A DNA stretch of 64,000 nt from Lantana camara (lineage: Eukaryota; Streptophyta; Magnoliopsida; Lamiales; Verbenaceae): the NCBI GenBank assembly GCA_037501455.1, contig CM074856.1, forward strand, positions 14,095,001 to 14,159,000, in the 5' to 3' direction. Positions 1 through 10,471 of the stretch are shown here, in pieces. Within the stretch, counting starts at the first letter, position 1; every line of letters begins with the position of its first letter. The translations under genes were made by a program, and so were the position numbers. The notes beneath the pieces were generated by a model. The model was given only the letters and a program-made list of their open reading frames with translations. It ran no database searches and was not told where the DNA came from.

Positions 1-300
1 GCTTAAAACCCCAAAGAACCTAGCTTGTGAAAACTAAGATCTGTGCTTAACTTAGCAATCAAGATCTTTATCTTGAATCTACATCAATATCCATTTAAGC
101 TAGAACCATTGAAGGCTGGTTTAGCCGTTTTACCACTTTGATATCTTTGCAAGAGCTTGGCAGCTCTGAACTTTGGTCATTGACTTAAACAACATTAAGA
201 ATACTCTGATACATATCTATGAGTTGTTGGATTTACTGATTGAGTTGTTACGTCTTGCAAGTATTGTGCGAAAAACTTCTAGTAAGATCAATTCAACCCT

Positions 301-317
301 CCCCCCCCCCCCCCCCC
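301..317. repeat. poly-C tract (17 C)
   Basis: An uninterrupted run of 17 C lies at the left side of the degenerate ORF region. A run of 18 G occurs at 3391-3408, so the two are inverted with respect to each other. Long homopolymers can mark real slippage sites or assembly problems. Confidence 0.9.
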
Positions 318-349
318 TCTCTTGATTTCTAACAAAAAACAAAGAGAAT

Positions 350-1140
350 GTGGATGAAACAACCGAGGAAAATATGAAATTAAACATTGAGTTTGGGAAA
401 GTAGAAATTTTAAATAAAAAAAAGGATAATATTGTTGTGCATGAAAACCCATTTGATCATTTGAATGTTGACACGAGTGTGGTCAAGGGAATAGGTAAAA
501 CCCCAGGGATAGGTGATAAGAAAGATATGTTTGAAGAGGAAGAGGACATCAATCGGAACATTAGTATGATAGAAATAATGAGAATAACGAATCAACTCCG
601 ACCGACGAACATAGTGAGAATGAAGAGACCGATAAGGAGAGTTATGGAGAGAAATTGGGGAATGATAATATGTCTAATAAGGGAGACAGTGAATCTGTGT
701 CAGAAAGTGAGGATGATACGGAGGCTCAAATGAGGTGAATCGGGAACAGATTGAGTCTGTTGGTTTGAAATCTTCTGAGAATGCTATACAACAAGCCAAA
801 GTAGCAATTGTTTAGGCTACTCAGAAAACCAATATGGAATGCCCCTTGAATAGATCAGATACAACCCCTTCCTAATCAGACGGGGATACGCATGATAGAC
901 CAAAACATCCAAATGCTGGTGTTGAGGACTCTCTCAAAGCCATTATTATGAAAACTGATGATGGTGAGTCTATTCTTTTTACGGTTCAGGAAGATAATTC
1001 TTAGTACAATGATTTTTCACCTCGAAAGACACGGAGCGCTACGCGAGGAGGTTACTATAGAGGAGGGCGCTCTAAAGGAGTTAGAATAGGTTACTATAGA
1101 GGAGAGCGAGGTGGATATTATCATAGAGGTGGATATTAAC
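350..1140 (+). pseudogene. degenerate ORF with RGG/RGGYY-type C-terminus, family not recognised
   Basis: An open frame runs 350-733 (127 codons, acidic and Lys-rich). Homology-like text continues in shifted frames with internal stops near 810, 870 and 1000. The last 100 bases before the solo LTR encode a glycine/arginine/tyrosine-rich tail (motifs RGGYYRGGRS, YYRGERGGYYHRGGY) and then stop at about 1138. RGG-rich tails occur in RNA-binding proteins and in some retroelement ORF1/gag proteins, so a dead retroelement ORF is my best guess. No catalytic domain is visible. The sequence on the far side of the solo LTR (3094-3390) is the continuation of this target locus. Confidence 0.35.
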
Positions 1141-1159
1141 CCGCGTTGGGGCGTGAGAT

Positions 1160-3088
1160 TGTTAGGAATAGTGGCCTAAAAACCAATTGTATATCCGCTT
1201 TGTACTTTTCCTTATTGTAATCACAGACAATCTTTGAATAAAATAACGAATTGAGGCAACACTTCTTTATATGCTCTTGTTTGGTATGCGTTTACTTTAG
1301 CTGTGCATGTATGAGAACTCCCCTAATCCTGATAACTTTAGGACTCTACCATTTAGGTGAAATGATTCATGAAACGAGTCATATATCACATAAGTCATGA
1401 TTAGTAAAATACTCCAAGCCGATGAGTCCTACAGACAATGGGAGTGTCAACCTGACTCCTTTAAGGCTTGCTTGTGGGATCACGCCCTTAAGAAGGACCA
1501 CCTTGTTTCATGGAGGTGCAAAGTGTATAGTTGATACGTGCGTGATACATGAGGGTGCTTACTTCCATAAGTAAGTTCACTGAGGTGCCCCGTGTGAGAA
1601 GATTCCTAAATGGGAAATGAAGTTTCTATTTCAGGAAATGGAAACTTCCAGATTAGAAAATATCTCACGAGTCATTGATGTGATTAATTGATCCTTAGAC
1701 TTGAGGTTCCATGTCGCTTTATGAGTTAACTCTGTAGTCTTAGGTATAAGCTTTAAAGGGTGTCGCCTTAGACAACTGATTCAAGGCTTATGCTGGGGCT
1801 GCACAAGTGATTCATGAAAGTGAATGAGAATCAAGAAAAGACCTACACTTGCGTTTGCAAGGTGATCTCTTATTGTGTAAGTCATTCATATGCCATATGA
1901 AGTCCTTGGCCACGGCAGTAGATCAAGACATCAAGAAAAGGGTTTCTTGGATTGAGATCAAATGAATATGAAATGCACTTAGCTTTAAGACCAGATTATT
2001 AGGGTTCTGATTATTCCCTTACCCTAGATCTTGGTTGAGAGATAGTAAGTAGGAGGATTGTATCTCACATGAATCAATGACTTAAAGGTTCTGTCGAATC
2101 GATACATTCCAATTCAGCTAGGGGTTAAACACTTGTTGCTAGACTATGGTCGTTTAATCTGTGGACTGATTAATTAATTAGTGAATTAATTAATTAGGGT
2201 CACTGCTAATTGAATTGAGAACCTAGAGGGTCACACACAACAACTTAGTTACATGAGTTAAGGCTTTAAAATGATTAAACTAGTTGATCGGGCCAAAGGG
2301 GTTCCACACGTGTGGGGACGTCACGTGCGTGACACGTGTCCTATATGGACGTGTGTGCAATGTGCGTGTATATTTATTTATGTATTAAATAATTAATGTG
2401 TTAATTATTTAATAGACTTTGGTTTAATTTTGAATTAAAATGAAAGTCTTATTTTGGAGAAATTAATCTATTTAATTAATTGTGAATTAATTAATTAGAT
2501 AAATAAGTTATTTATTTATTAATAAATAAAGTATAATATTATCCACAAGGGTTTGGATATTTTAGCTCTTTTAAAAGTTGATTTGAATTAGAATTCAAAG
2601 TCAAAGTTTAAAATTACTTGATGATCAAGTAATAACTAATAAGAGAGAGGGACCAAATCCTTAGTCCATAAGGACTAGGATCGGCCGCCCCTCTCCTATA
2701 TATAGGGGAGCTCGACCTCCCCTTAGGGCTGATTGATTTTCTTTTGGTTCATGTGTTGAACACCATCCTTTCTCCAAGTTCAAATAAACCTAGGTCAAGC
2801 CTAAACACTAACTAGAGAACTAGCATCCTTACTAGTTAGATTGTAGTCAAGTTGGTGGACTATCTCTAGAGAGCTTCAAGTTAGAAGTTTTGAAGATTCG
2901 AGTTTTACCAAGGAGAGGGGATCAAGCCGCGAGAAGAGCGTTCTTGGGTGGCTTGAAACGCTTCAAGAAAGATTATTGAAAAGTAAGTTTCTAATATCTA
3001 CGAATTTGGATTCACGATTGCGAGTCTAAGATCTTTTTGTTGGAAAATTTTTAAATTTCCGCTGCTTTCTGATTCCCGTTTTCCAACA
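1160..3088 (+). mobile_element. solo LTR (1,929 bp) of an LTR retrotransposon
   Basis: The element begins TGTTAGGAAT and ends TTTTCCAACA, the TG...CA ends expected of an LTR. It is flanked on both sides by the 5-bp direct repeat GAGAT (1155-1159 and 3089-3093), the target-site duplication of a single integration. No internal region, primer binding site or second LTR is present between the duplications, so this is a solo LTR left by LTR-LTR recombination. A TATA-like promoter lies at 2697-2704. The orientation is given as + because that TATA box reads on the + strand. The superfamily (Copia or Gypsy) cannot be decided from an LTR alone. Confidence 0.85.
2697..2704 (+). promoter_or_regulatory. 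TATA box of the solo LTR
   Basis: TATATATA occurs in a GC-richer setting (preceded by CTCTCC, followed by GGGGAGCTCG), about 390 bp from the LTR 3' end. This fits an R-region start inside the LTR. It is a candidate promoter for read-through transcription. Confidence 0.45.
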
Positions 3089-3390
3089 GAGATTGCCTAA
3101 ACATTTACTTAGGCAATTGGTTCTTGTGCACGGAGGGTGGTTGGGTGTTACGCGGGTGTATTGGAGTGAGTGTCTTTGTGCGTGGATTTTTTTTCTTGTA
3201 ATTCTCTTGTTTGGTTTTGGTTTTCGGGCCCAATTTAGATTTGGTTCGGTTTTGGATTCCGACCCAACGTGTTTGCGGGCCCGGGTTTGTGTTGTTTATT
3301 TAGATTTTAAAAACTCTTTTGTAAACTTTTTGATTTCGTATTGTAATATACCGTGGGGCTGCCACGAAAAAAGGACTCCGGTCCCGATTA

Positions 3391-3408
3391 GGGGGGGGGG
3401 GGGGGGGG
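3391..3408. repeat. poly-G tract (18 G)
   Basis: Eighteen consecutive G, followed by an abrupt change to AT-rich sequence of different character. It may be the 3' border of the inserted degenerate ORF region or an assembly junction. Confidence 0.9.
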
Positions 3409-4256
3409 ACCCTTTTCTTTCACCATTAAAAATAATTTATTATGGAATTTATTAAAATAACAAAGAAAACTTATCGAAACGAATCTTTTAATAGCAATCT
3501 GAATTCCACCAAAGATGTGTTTCCATCAGAATTGATATCATTTGGGTGAATGTATTATGTATGTATGGAACTCATGGAAAAATAAAGTTGGAACTTGGAA
3601 TATTGAAGAAGTAACACAATTTGAATATCATATAGAAATCATGTCTTCTTATTGGTTTTAGATTCGATTTATAGAATACTTTTCTCTTGATGTGATCTAT
3701 TTCTCTTGTTGTTGTTTGTATTTGTTTTAGGGGTCATAAGAGTTAGAATGAAGAATATAAAGTCTTTTATTTTTCTTAATTATAGAAAGAGAAATAGATT
3801 CTTGTTGAAGGAAAAGGGAAGTTCCGTGTGAACAATTATTTTAATTTTTAGTGATCTAAATAAAATTTAAATTGTCTATTTTGTCCTTGTGAATTTCATG
3901 CATGTGTCCCGCGTTGTATTTTGGTCGAAAAATTCAATTAAAAAATAAAATTGAGTATTAAAGTAAACAAAAATCTAAAATTGAGTATTAGATTTTTAAT
4001 TTTTAAATTTTGAATATTACAATATAATTTTTTCCATACATTGAGGCACAAAAAATATTAAAACATTTTTTCCTAGCGATGTTTCTTAACTACCAAATAA
4101 TTAAAATTATTTTTTCTATTATTTCTTTCTTTTTTCATACCAAATTCTTTATAAACCGAAAAAGTCATGTCAAATAATAAAAACATATGCCAATAGGCCA
4201 GGGTTGGTCAAAGCAGGGCAACTCCAGAATCCTTAGACAGTGGGGTCAAAAAATTT
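3409..4256. other. AT-rich intergenic stretch, no gene seen
   Basis: No coding frame of interest is visible. The composition of 3440-3850 (low GC, few repeats) differs somewhat from the flanks. An organelle-derived insert is possible but I could not identify any organelle gene in it. Confidence 0.4.
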
Positions 4257-4482
4257 TAATTTTAAGGGTTAATTATATTAAGACCCCATGAGACTATTAG
4301 AAACTAAAACTTGTGACCCTCTTAGTCAATTAATTACTTTTACACTCATTCATAAATTTAAAAAAATTCTGGATGTTGTGGTGGAAAACTCTGTAAAGTG
4401 TGATATCTTGGTTGGTGGCTCGTATGAATTTCAAGTGCATGATGAAAATCACCATTACATTGTTGACTTATTAGAGTATAGT

Positions 4483-5033
4483 TGTCATGCCCCGGGTCCG
4501 CGGGCCCGTTGGACGCGAGCGCAAGTCTCCAAGCCCACCGAGTATAACCTGAAATTGGGCCTAAACCACTACCCAAAAGGAATATCCATTGGTTATACTT
4601 GGACTCTTTAACTTATAAACTGAACTTAACTCTCATATTTTCCCGATGTGGGATAGGGGTATCACAATCACCCCTCCTTCAGAATCGCGACGTCCTCGTC
4701 GCGGCATGACATATAGCCCATGACCGACTCGTCTGCGTTGGGACTCTAGAGGTGGCTCCTACGGGCTCAAGAGGTGGCTCCCATACATGTAGCACTTTGC
4801 CCCGTATAGCACTTAGCTCCTGCGGCTGACGAGCGGCTCTGATACCATTTGTCACGCCCCGGGTCCGCGGGCCCGTTGGACGCGAGCGCAAGTCTCCAAG
4901 CCCACCGAGTATAACCTGAAATTGGGCCTAAACCACTACCCAAAAGGAATATCCATTGGTTATACTTGGACTCTTTAACTTATAAACTGAACTTAACTCT
5001 CATATTTTCCCGATGTGGGATAGGGGTATCACA
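4483..5033 (-). mobile_element. TRIM retrotransposon (551 bp) with two 184-bp LTRs
   Basis: Direct repeats at 4483-4666 and 4850-5033 are 184 bp each and appear to differ at a single base (position 4487, T versus C). The element is flanked by the 5-bp target duplication ATAGT (4478-4482 and 5034-5038). Read on the minus strand the LTRs run TGTGATACCC...GGGCGTGACA. Two bases inside the right-hand LTR is a primer binding site, TGGTATCAGAGCC, matching the 3' end of plant initiator tRNA-Met. A purine-rich tract (GAAGGAGGGGTGA) precedes the other LTR. The internal region of 183 bp encodes no protein, which defines a terminal-repeat retrotransposon in miniature. The near-identical LTRs indicate recent insertion. 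Confidence 0.93.
4835..4847 (-). other. primer binding site of the TRIM (initiator tRNA-Met type)
   Basis: The minus strand reads TGGTATCAGAGCC, separated from the LTR end by two bases. This sequence is the usual PBS of plant retrotransposons primed by initiator tRNA-Met, and it fixes the minus orientation of the TRIM. Confidence 0.9.
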
Positions 5034-5395
5034 ATAGTTGCAATTGTAGATTCAGGGATTTGATTGGTATATCATGTAGGCATGCGGCGGCAACAGTAGC
5101 TTATAAATGGATGTAAAAGTAATTAATTGACTAAGAGGGTCAAAAGTTGTAGTTTCCAATACTCCCATGAGATCTAAATGTAATTAATTAACCCTAATTT
5201 TAAATAAAAAATATATTAATAAAAAAATAAAATAATTTATTTAATATTTTTCTTTTTACAATTATCCTTTAAGATTTTTCATATTTTGAAATCGTATCAT
5301 AATTTTATTGTTATTAATCGGACTAAATATATATATTTTTTAATATATGTAACTAAAAAGACCAATACATTTCCGTAGTCGATGATTTATAGGTT

Positions 5396-5611
5396 TTATG
5401 CTGGAAATGTCCTTTCAATCATTGCAGTAGCCACTGATAAAATCAACAATAGTCTAACAAGCACATAAACTAGATGAAATAAGTGCATCATCCCACCAAT
5501 ATCTCTTTGTAAAGAAACATGTCTCGAACGTTGACAAGACCCTTTTTGTTTATACCATCTTCGTATTTCATCTTGATTATTTGGATAATAATCTATAATT
5601 GTTTTACGCAA
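5396..5611 (-). pseudogene. hAT transposase C-terminal dimerisation fragment
   Basis: A 71-codon minus-strand frame ends with a segment of the form LVYVLVRLLLILSVATAMIE followed by RTF. This resembles the hAT-family C-terminal dimerisation region (typically LxxLLxLPVATATVERAFS). The rest of the transposase is absent and the surroundings are AT-rich, so this is a relic. Assignment rests on this one motif. Confidence 0.5.
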
Positions 5612-5946
5612 TTTATATGTGTTGTAAAACTTTAGAATCGATCACTTCCCATTTACGATTCAAATAATCTTGATTATTTTTTTCGATTGATAAATACTTT
5701 AGAACTTGTGATTTTTTTAAATACTTTTCCATATCTAATAATATCTTTTGAAATTAAAAAAAGTTACAAAAAGTATACTTTTTAGTTGTTTTAATATTTA
5801 AAACACCATTAAGTAGGTATTTATTTTTATTTTTGGTTTATGAACTCTTTTTTTAAAATTTTACACACAATTTCAAAATTTAAGGGGTCAATATATTTTT
5901 TTCCTTATTTTATGTGGTGTCAAAAAATATTTTTAAAATCATAAAT

Positions 5947-5950
<4 letters not shown>

Positions 5951-5980
<30 letters not shown>
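5951..5980. repeat. (TA)15 microsatellite
   Basis: Perfect TA dinucleotide run in AT-rich intergenic DNA. Confidence 0.95.
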
Positions 5981-5984
<4 letters not shown>

Positions 5985-6029
5985 ACTCATTTTAGTGGGG
6001 TTAATTGGCCCCACTTTCCTCGAGGGAGG

Positions 6030-6137
6030 CGTCGCCCTTTGTCAAAGTGGTTAAATGATTCTTTCTCCAGATTAGTAATAATCCGTGTTCGAATCCCTTT
6101 GATTGTTTGGAGTGTGTAATAATAATAATAATAATAA
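6030..6137 (+). mobile_element. putative short tRNA-derived SINE
   Basis: A B-box-like motif (GTTCGAATCCC at 6087-6097) lies about 45 bp downstream of an A-box-like stretch (AGTGGTTAAATG). The unit ends in a (TAA)n tail at 6118-6136. This is the layout of a tRNA-derived SINE. The A box is weak and no target duplication is obvious. Confidence 0.4.
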
Positions 6138-6299
6138 CAAACATATTATCCTTCTATGAAAAGGATGCAACATAAGAAATAAATTAACTTCCATCTTCTT
6201 CCATGTAATTTAAAAAACAAAAAACAAAAAACTTTTATTACTCTTTTATGATCATCTCCTTATATTTTTAATTAATTCCTCCAATTACTTACTTATTCA

Positions 6300-7310
6300 A
6301 GGAAGACCCTCGAGCTTTCCCTTAAACGTCGAGGACATTTCAAAAGTCGAACCGATTCCCAAGTTTTTTAGAATAAGGATCAATTAACCATAATCCATCA
6401 AAAATCAAAATATCAAAGTTCCAAAGATCACCCCCGAGAATCATGCAATGCTCGGGGACGGGGAGGGCTCCCACAAAAGTCATCCCCTTGAGTGTTGTAA
6501 GCAATCACCCAAAGACTTTGGGGCATCTGGCATCCCCATACCAAACAAGTTGAACTGTCGTCTAAACACGAAGATAAGCATCAAATATTGAGTTGGAACT
6601 ACAAACCTTGAGGAGAAATACCAAACCTCCATACCGTACTGAAGCCCGCTCTTTTCGTTAAGGAACAAAGTTCATTAAGCCATACCACACCCAAATGTTC
6701 CATTTTATACCGCCACCTGAAGGACAATGTACTTCCTCCAAACAACCAGTACGCAGTGACACGGAGCCAAGGGAGGGCCTGTGGTGTCCCCCCCTAAATT
6801 TTGAAATTTTTTAATTTTTATATGTATATTTTTGACATATTTATATTTTTACTCCTTAATTTTTTTAATATTATAACTTTTCGCCCCCTCTAATTAAAGA
6901 TTTGCCCTTTCATTTTTGATATTTTAAATTTTCACCCCTCACAATATTAAATCCTGACTCCGTCCCTACCAGTACGAGATTGTTATATTTTTTTATCAAT
7001 ACACATATTCAGGGACATGAATTGCTGACTTCATGTGGTACGCCTCGAGACAAGGTGACCAATAATTAGTCCTTCCCATGTAAGAAGTGATCCTCTCGAG
7101 TTGGGACCTTCCTCAAAATACTCTTATAAATAGTTCAATCACTTCCATACATTATTTTGTATTATCTTTTCGCCAAACTACTGCCTGATTTGAACGTTAG
7201 AATATTTACGACGAAGCATATTATAGTTGGTTCTCTCACCTCCCTATTACTTTTGTAGGTGACGAAGTAAACTCAATCTTATCATCCTCATTCATCTCAA
7301 TTGGAAACCT
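6300..7310 (+). mobile_element. possible degenerate Ty3/gypsy-type LTR
   Basis: The stretch holds a TATA box (TATAAATA at 7125-7132). About 55 bp further on is a motif of the form CTGATTTGAACGTTAGAATA, which resembles the decayed 'CTGACTTGAGCGTCGGAGTG' signature common in plant gypsy LTRs. No ends or second LTR were found, and a hAT MITE sits inside it at 6754-6968. The borders are approximate. Confidence 0.35.
6754..6968. mobile_element. hAT-type MITE (215 bp)
   Basis: The ends read CAGTGACACGGAG and, inverted, TAGGGACGGAG. They are flanked by the perfect 8-bp direct repeat CCAGTACG (6746-6753 and 6969-6976), as expected for hAT transposition. The interior is AT-rich and noncoding. Confidence 0.8.
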
Positions 7311-7404
7311 TCAGTGAAGTGCCACCTAAATTTCAATTCATTTCCAACATCATTATATATAAATCGTAGTTTTCAATACTCACGCAAGATTCAAATATAA
7401 TTGA

Positions 7405-7405
<1 letters not shown>

Positions 7406-7441
<36 letters not shown>

Positions 7442-7460
7442 AAATATATATATATATATA
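7406..7460. repeat. TA-rich microsatellite cluster
   Basis: Two nearly contiguous TA runs separated by a short T/A interruption. Confidence 0.9.
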
Positions 7461-7710
7461 TATCCTAAGTGATGTACGTACAATATATATAATAATATAT
7501 ATTAATAGCCTACAATACATATATATTAAATTTGGTACACAACTCTGGATGCTGTGTATTTTCCCGACATCAGGAGATCCAAAAACAAGTAACCCGCCAA
7601 ATTCCAAAATAATTGTAGGTTGCATGATTTAATGAACTATCATAATACAAATATATATTTATAATATGTAAGCAATAATAATATAAATTTCACACTATAA
7701 ATCATTTAGT

Positions 7711-7910
7711 AGGGTGTAAACGGATAATAAACGGAGCGGATGTGCAATATCCGAATCCGAATCCGTATCCGTTATCCGGCGGATAATGAAAATACTATCC
7801 GTATCCGAATTCGACGGATATTATCCGAATATCGGATTATCCGTATCCGTGAGGATATCCGATTAGTGAGCTATCCGATATCCAAATTCGAATCCGTTTA
7901 TCTGTTTTAC
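7711..7910. mobile_element. ATCCG-rich terminal segment of a hAT-like element
   Basis: The stretch starts near TAGGGTGTAAACGG and holds many ATCCG/CGGAT repeats in both orientations. The same kind of subterminal repeat is seen at both ends of the hAT element at 44544-47728. The opposite end was not found, so this is probably a truncated or diverged copy. Confidence 0.45.
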
Positions 7911-8690
7911 ATATATTTTTTAATAAAAAATAATAGATTGAAATTTCATAATACAATTAAATATTAATATAACTAACTATGAATCTATTAAATCTATACA
8001 CATTAACTCATAAGTATAATATATAATTTATAATATATTTTTACAATAATTAATGGAGTTTATTATTACAAATAATATGATATACGTTTACTGTTATTTT
8101 TTTTTTTATAATTCTCGAATAATTATATAATGTGTAAATTAACCAAATATAACATAAAGAATTCAATTATGAACTCCATTTAATATGTTATATAACCAAA
8201 TATAATGTGTAATATGATATCCATTTAATTCCTCCACTTTGGCATATCGAAGCAAATAACCAAATATAACATAAAGAATTCAAGAAGTAAACTCATAACA
8301 TATTAACTAAACTCATAACGTATCATATAATAGCATATCATATGCATTCGCAAGCTTGAAGTCCAAAGAAAGAGCAAGAGATGCAAGAAAGCGTTAACGT
8401 TTCACATAACGGTCATGAATTCAAGTCATAATTATGCCTAACAAACGAAGTTATAAACTTAAAATAATTAACGAAACACAATATATTGCGACACATTAAC
8501 ATGTTAGGATCATAATCGGGGTGGAAATTAACGAGAAAAATGGAAAAGAAGCATAAAAGAAGTTCCGAGCGAGTTCTGTGGTGGAAGAATTCTTTATGTT
8601 ATATAATGTGTAATATGATATCCATTTACATTTAGATTTAAACCAACCAACTAAAATTAAGGCGATATTGTGAATTAATATAGCAGTAAA
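7911..8690. other. AT-rich upstream region of the CBL gene
   Basis: No gene seen. Short segments recur inside it: one around AACCAAATATAACATAAAGA (8140s and 8260s) and one around TAATGTGTAATATGATATCC (8204 and 8597). These suggest small local duplications or transposon scraps. Confidence 0.5.
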
Positions 8691-8735
8691 TTATGAAATC
8701 GAGATCAATTATGAACCGTTGGTTTCCCGATCAGA

Positions 8736-8803
8736 CACGTGTCAGCATCCGGAAGCTCACAAGTAGTAAGACCACGATAATCCCGTCTTCTGCGTTACAC
8801 GTG
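8736..8803 (+). promoter_or_regulatory. pair of CACGTG G-box/ABRE motifs upstream of the CBL gene
   Basis: CACGTG occurs at 8736-8741 inside the 10-bp palindrome GACACGTGTC, and again at 8798-8803 (TACACGTGAA). The motifs lie about 100-170 bp before the CT-rich presumed 5' UTR. ACGTG-core elements bind bZIP/bHLH factors and paired copies often give ABA or stress response; that regulation is inferred. Confidence 0.5.
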
Positions 8804-8887
8804 AAAGACGAGCCTTTTCACCATCTAAGCCATATATGGCTCCGTATACAAATACAACTACGGTATACGCCACCACAGCAGATACGT

Positions 8888-9211
8888 ACATGATACGTAT
8901 ACAGTCTCTCTCCTCTCTCTCTCTCTCTCTCGGAGTCTCACTCCAATTGCGTATTCTTCCACCAATTTCGATATATTGCTTTTCTGCTGCCAGTTTTTAT
9001 CTCTTTTCGTGAATCAATAATTTTCACTATTTTAATCAATCCCCATCATTTGTTGCTTTATATGCTTTCCTCTCTTTTTGGGGGAAAAGGAAGATAGAAA
9101 TTCACAAAAACCCCCCAATTTTTAGTTCCGGTAGTTTTCCGAATTCGAAGTGAATCAGTGCGGAAAATGTTGTGTTTTTCCGTTTGCTTTCTTCCAATTT
9201 TCGTATAAAAG
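8888..9211 (+). other. presumed 5' UTR exon of the CBL gene with a CT tract
   Basis: A (CT)n run at about 8906-8931 and a good donor (AAAAG|GTACGC, exon end 9211) suggest a noncoding first exon. It would be spliced to the short leader starting at 10441 (acceptor GTGTGCAG). The transcription start is not determined. Confidence 0.4.
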
Positions 9212-10471
9212 GTACGCCTTGTTCGTCTAATGTTTCGCGTATAACGGTATCCCATTATACTGATTCGTATCTTTAGTTGGTTTTATTCTGTTGATTTTTT
9301 ACTGTATATATTCCCCGGAATCTTGAGATTCTGTAGCGTGGATCGGCGAGGATACCCGCGGGATCAATGCATGTTGAAATCAATGCTTCTTGGATGAACT
9401 TTCTCATCTTTTTGGGTGTCAAATTGTATGTTGCTTAAAATGATTTAGCACGGAGAGTTTTAAATTTTCATTGAGATTTGTATTTGCTTATTGTTACTTT
9501 TTCTGATTTTTCGATTGATATTGAGTGGTTTATTGTTGTTATTTCTGAGATTTTAGTGATTCATATTCAAGATCCAACGGAAAAGAGTTCATTGACACGT
9601 TTGAAAGTACAGAGTGATGTATTACCTTATAAACTTCCCAGTATTTGGTATACTGTTTATCCAACTTAGAATAATCAGCTGTGTATTCTTGTTTTTAGGT
9701 CTTGGTAATTATGTGGTAACATCTAGTCTTTTATGCAATTCTCATCATCAGTAAATGAAGAAGTGGACATTTAACGGAACTTGAGTTAGCCATCATATAA
9801 GTGCACTTGCAGGACTAGCAATGAATATTTCATGCTTTTGAAAAATTTTAATAGTGGAAGGAACCCTAATTCTGTAACACTTATGACTTTTAGTTACACC
9901 TCCAATCTGATACTACAGCTCTACAATGCAAATTCTGTTTTTGAACTTGCTTAATTAAATACTTAGTAAGCTAAAGATGTTTACATGATGTAGAAGTTAG
10001 TACACAAACACAATAAATATAGTTCTCTCCCCAAGAGAACAAGATAGTAATCTTAACTTTGGTTTTGGAAAGACTCCTTTCTCAATGTTCCATTTCATAA
10101 ATGATAAAATAGATACTGTTCAAAAATATCCTGTGCATAGTCTGTATGGTACTTCTCTTTTAAGGTAAAAACTATTGAGAAACATACATCTGTCGCCTTT
10201 GGAACCCCTCTTCTTCAATTTTCTACATATTCAGATGAAGCCGGTCATCTGTGTACGAAACGATTATTTCCTTGATGATTATCTCAAAACCACTGTTTTT
10301 GTGTTGTGTGTTTTTTCCTCTCCTAAGAGCTGCTTTCTTGATTCTATAGTTTTTTGTATTTCAAGGGAAAGAGTGAGTTCAATACATTACCTTGAATTTT
10401 TATTGTGTGCGATAATAATTTTTTCTTTATTGGTGTGCAGGTATGGAGTGTAATGATTTCTGGAAAATAAG

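Larger units (their letters stand above)
4266..5194. mobile_element. Mutator-like MITE (non-autonomous MULE) interrupted by a TRIM
   Basis: Terminal inverted repeats of about 90 bp start GGGTTAATTA at the left and end TAATTAACCC at the right; inner TIR sequence such as GACCCTCTTAGTCAATTAAT is shared by both arms. The element is flanked by the perfect 9-bp direct repeat TAATTTTAA (4257-4265 and 5195-5203), the size expected for Mutator-like transposition. Without the TRIM and its duplicated site the element is about 373 bp and has no coding capacity. Confidence 0.85.

Noticed and set aside
1360..1450. Hammerhead-ribozyme-like text in the solo LTR (GAAACGAGTC and CCGATGAGTCC)
   Set aside because: The conserved CTGATGA is CCGATGA and the order and stems of the core do not fit a hammerhead fold.
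3440..3850. Possible plastid-derived DNA
   Set aside because: Composition is suggestive but I could not recognise any plastid gene, so it is left as unassigned intergenic DNA.
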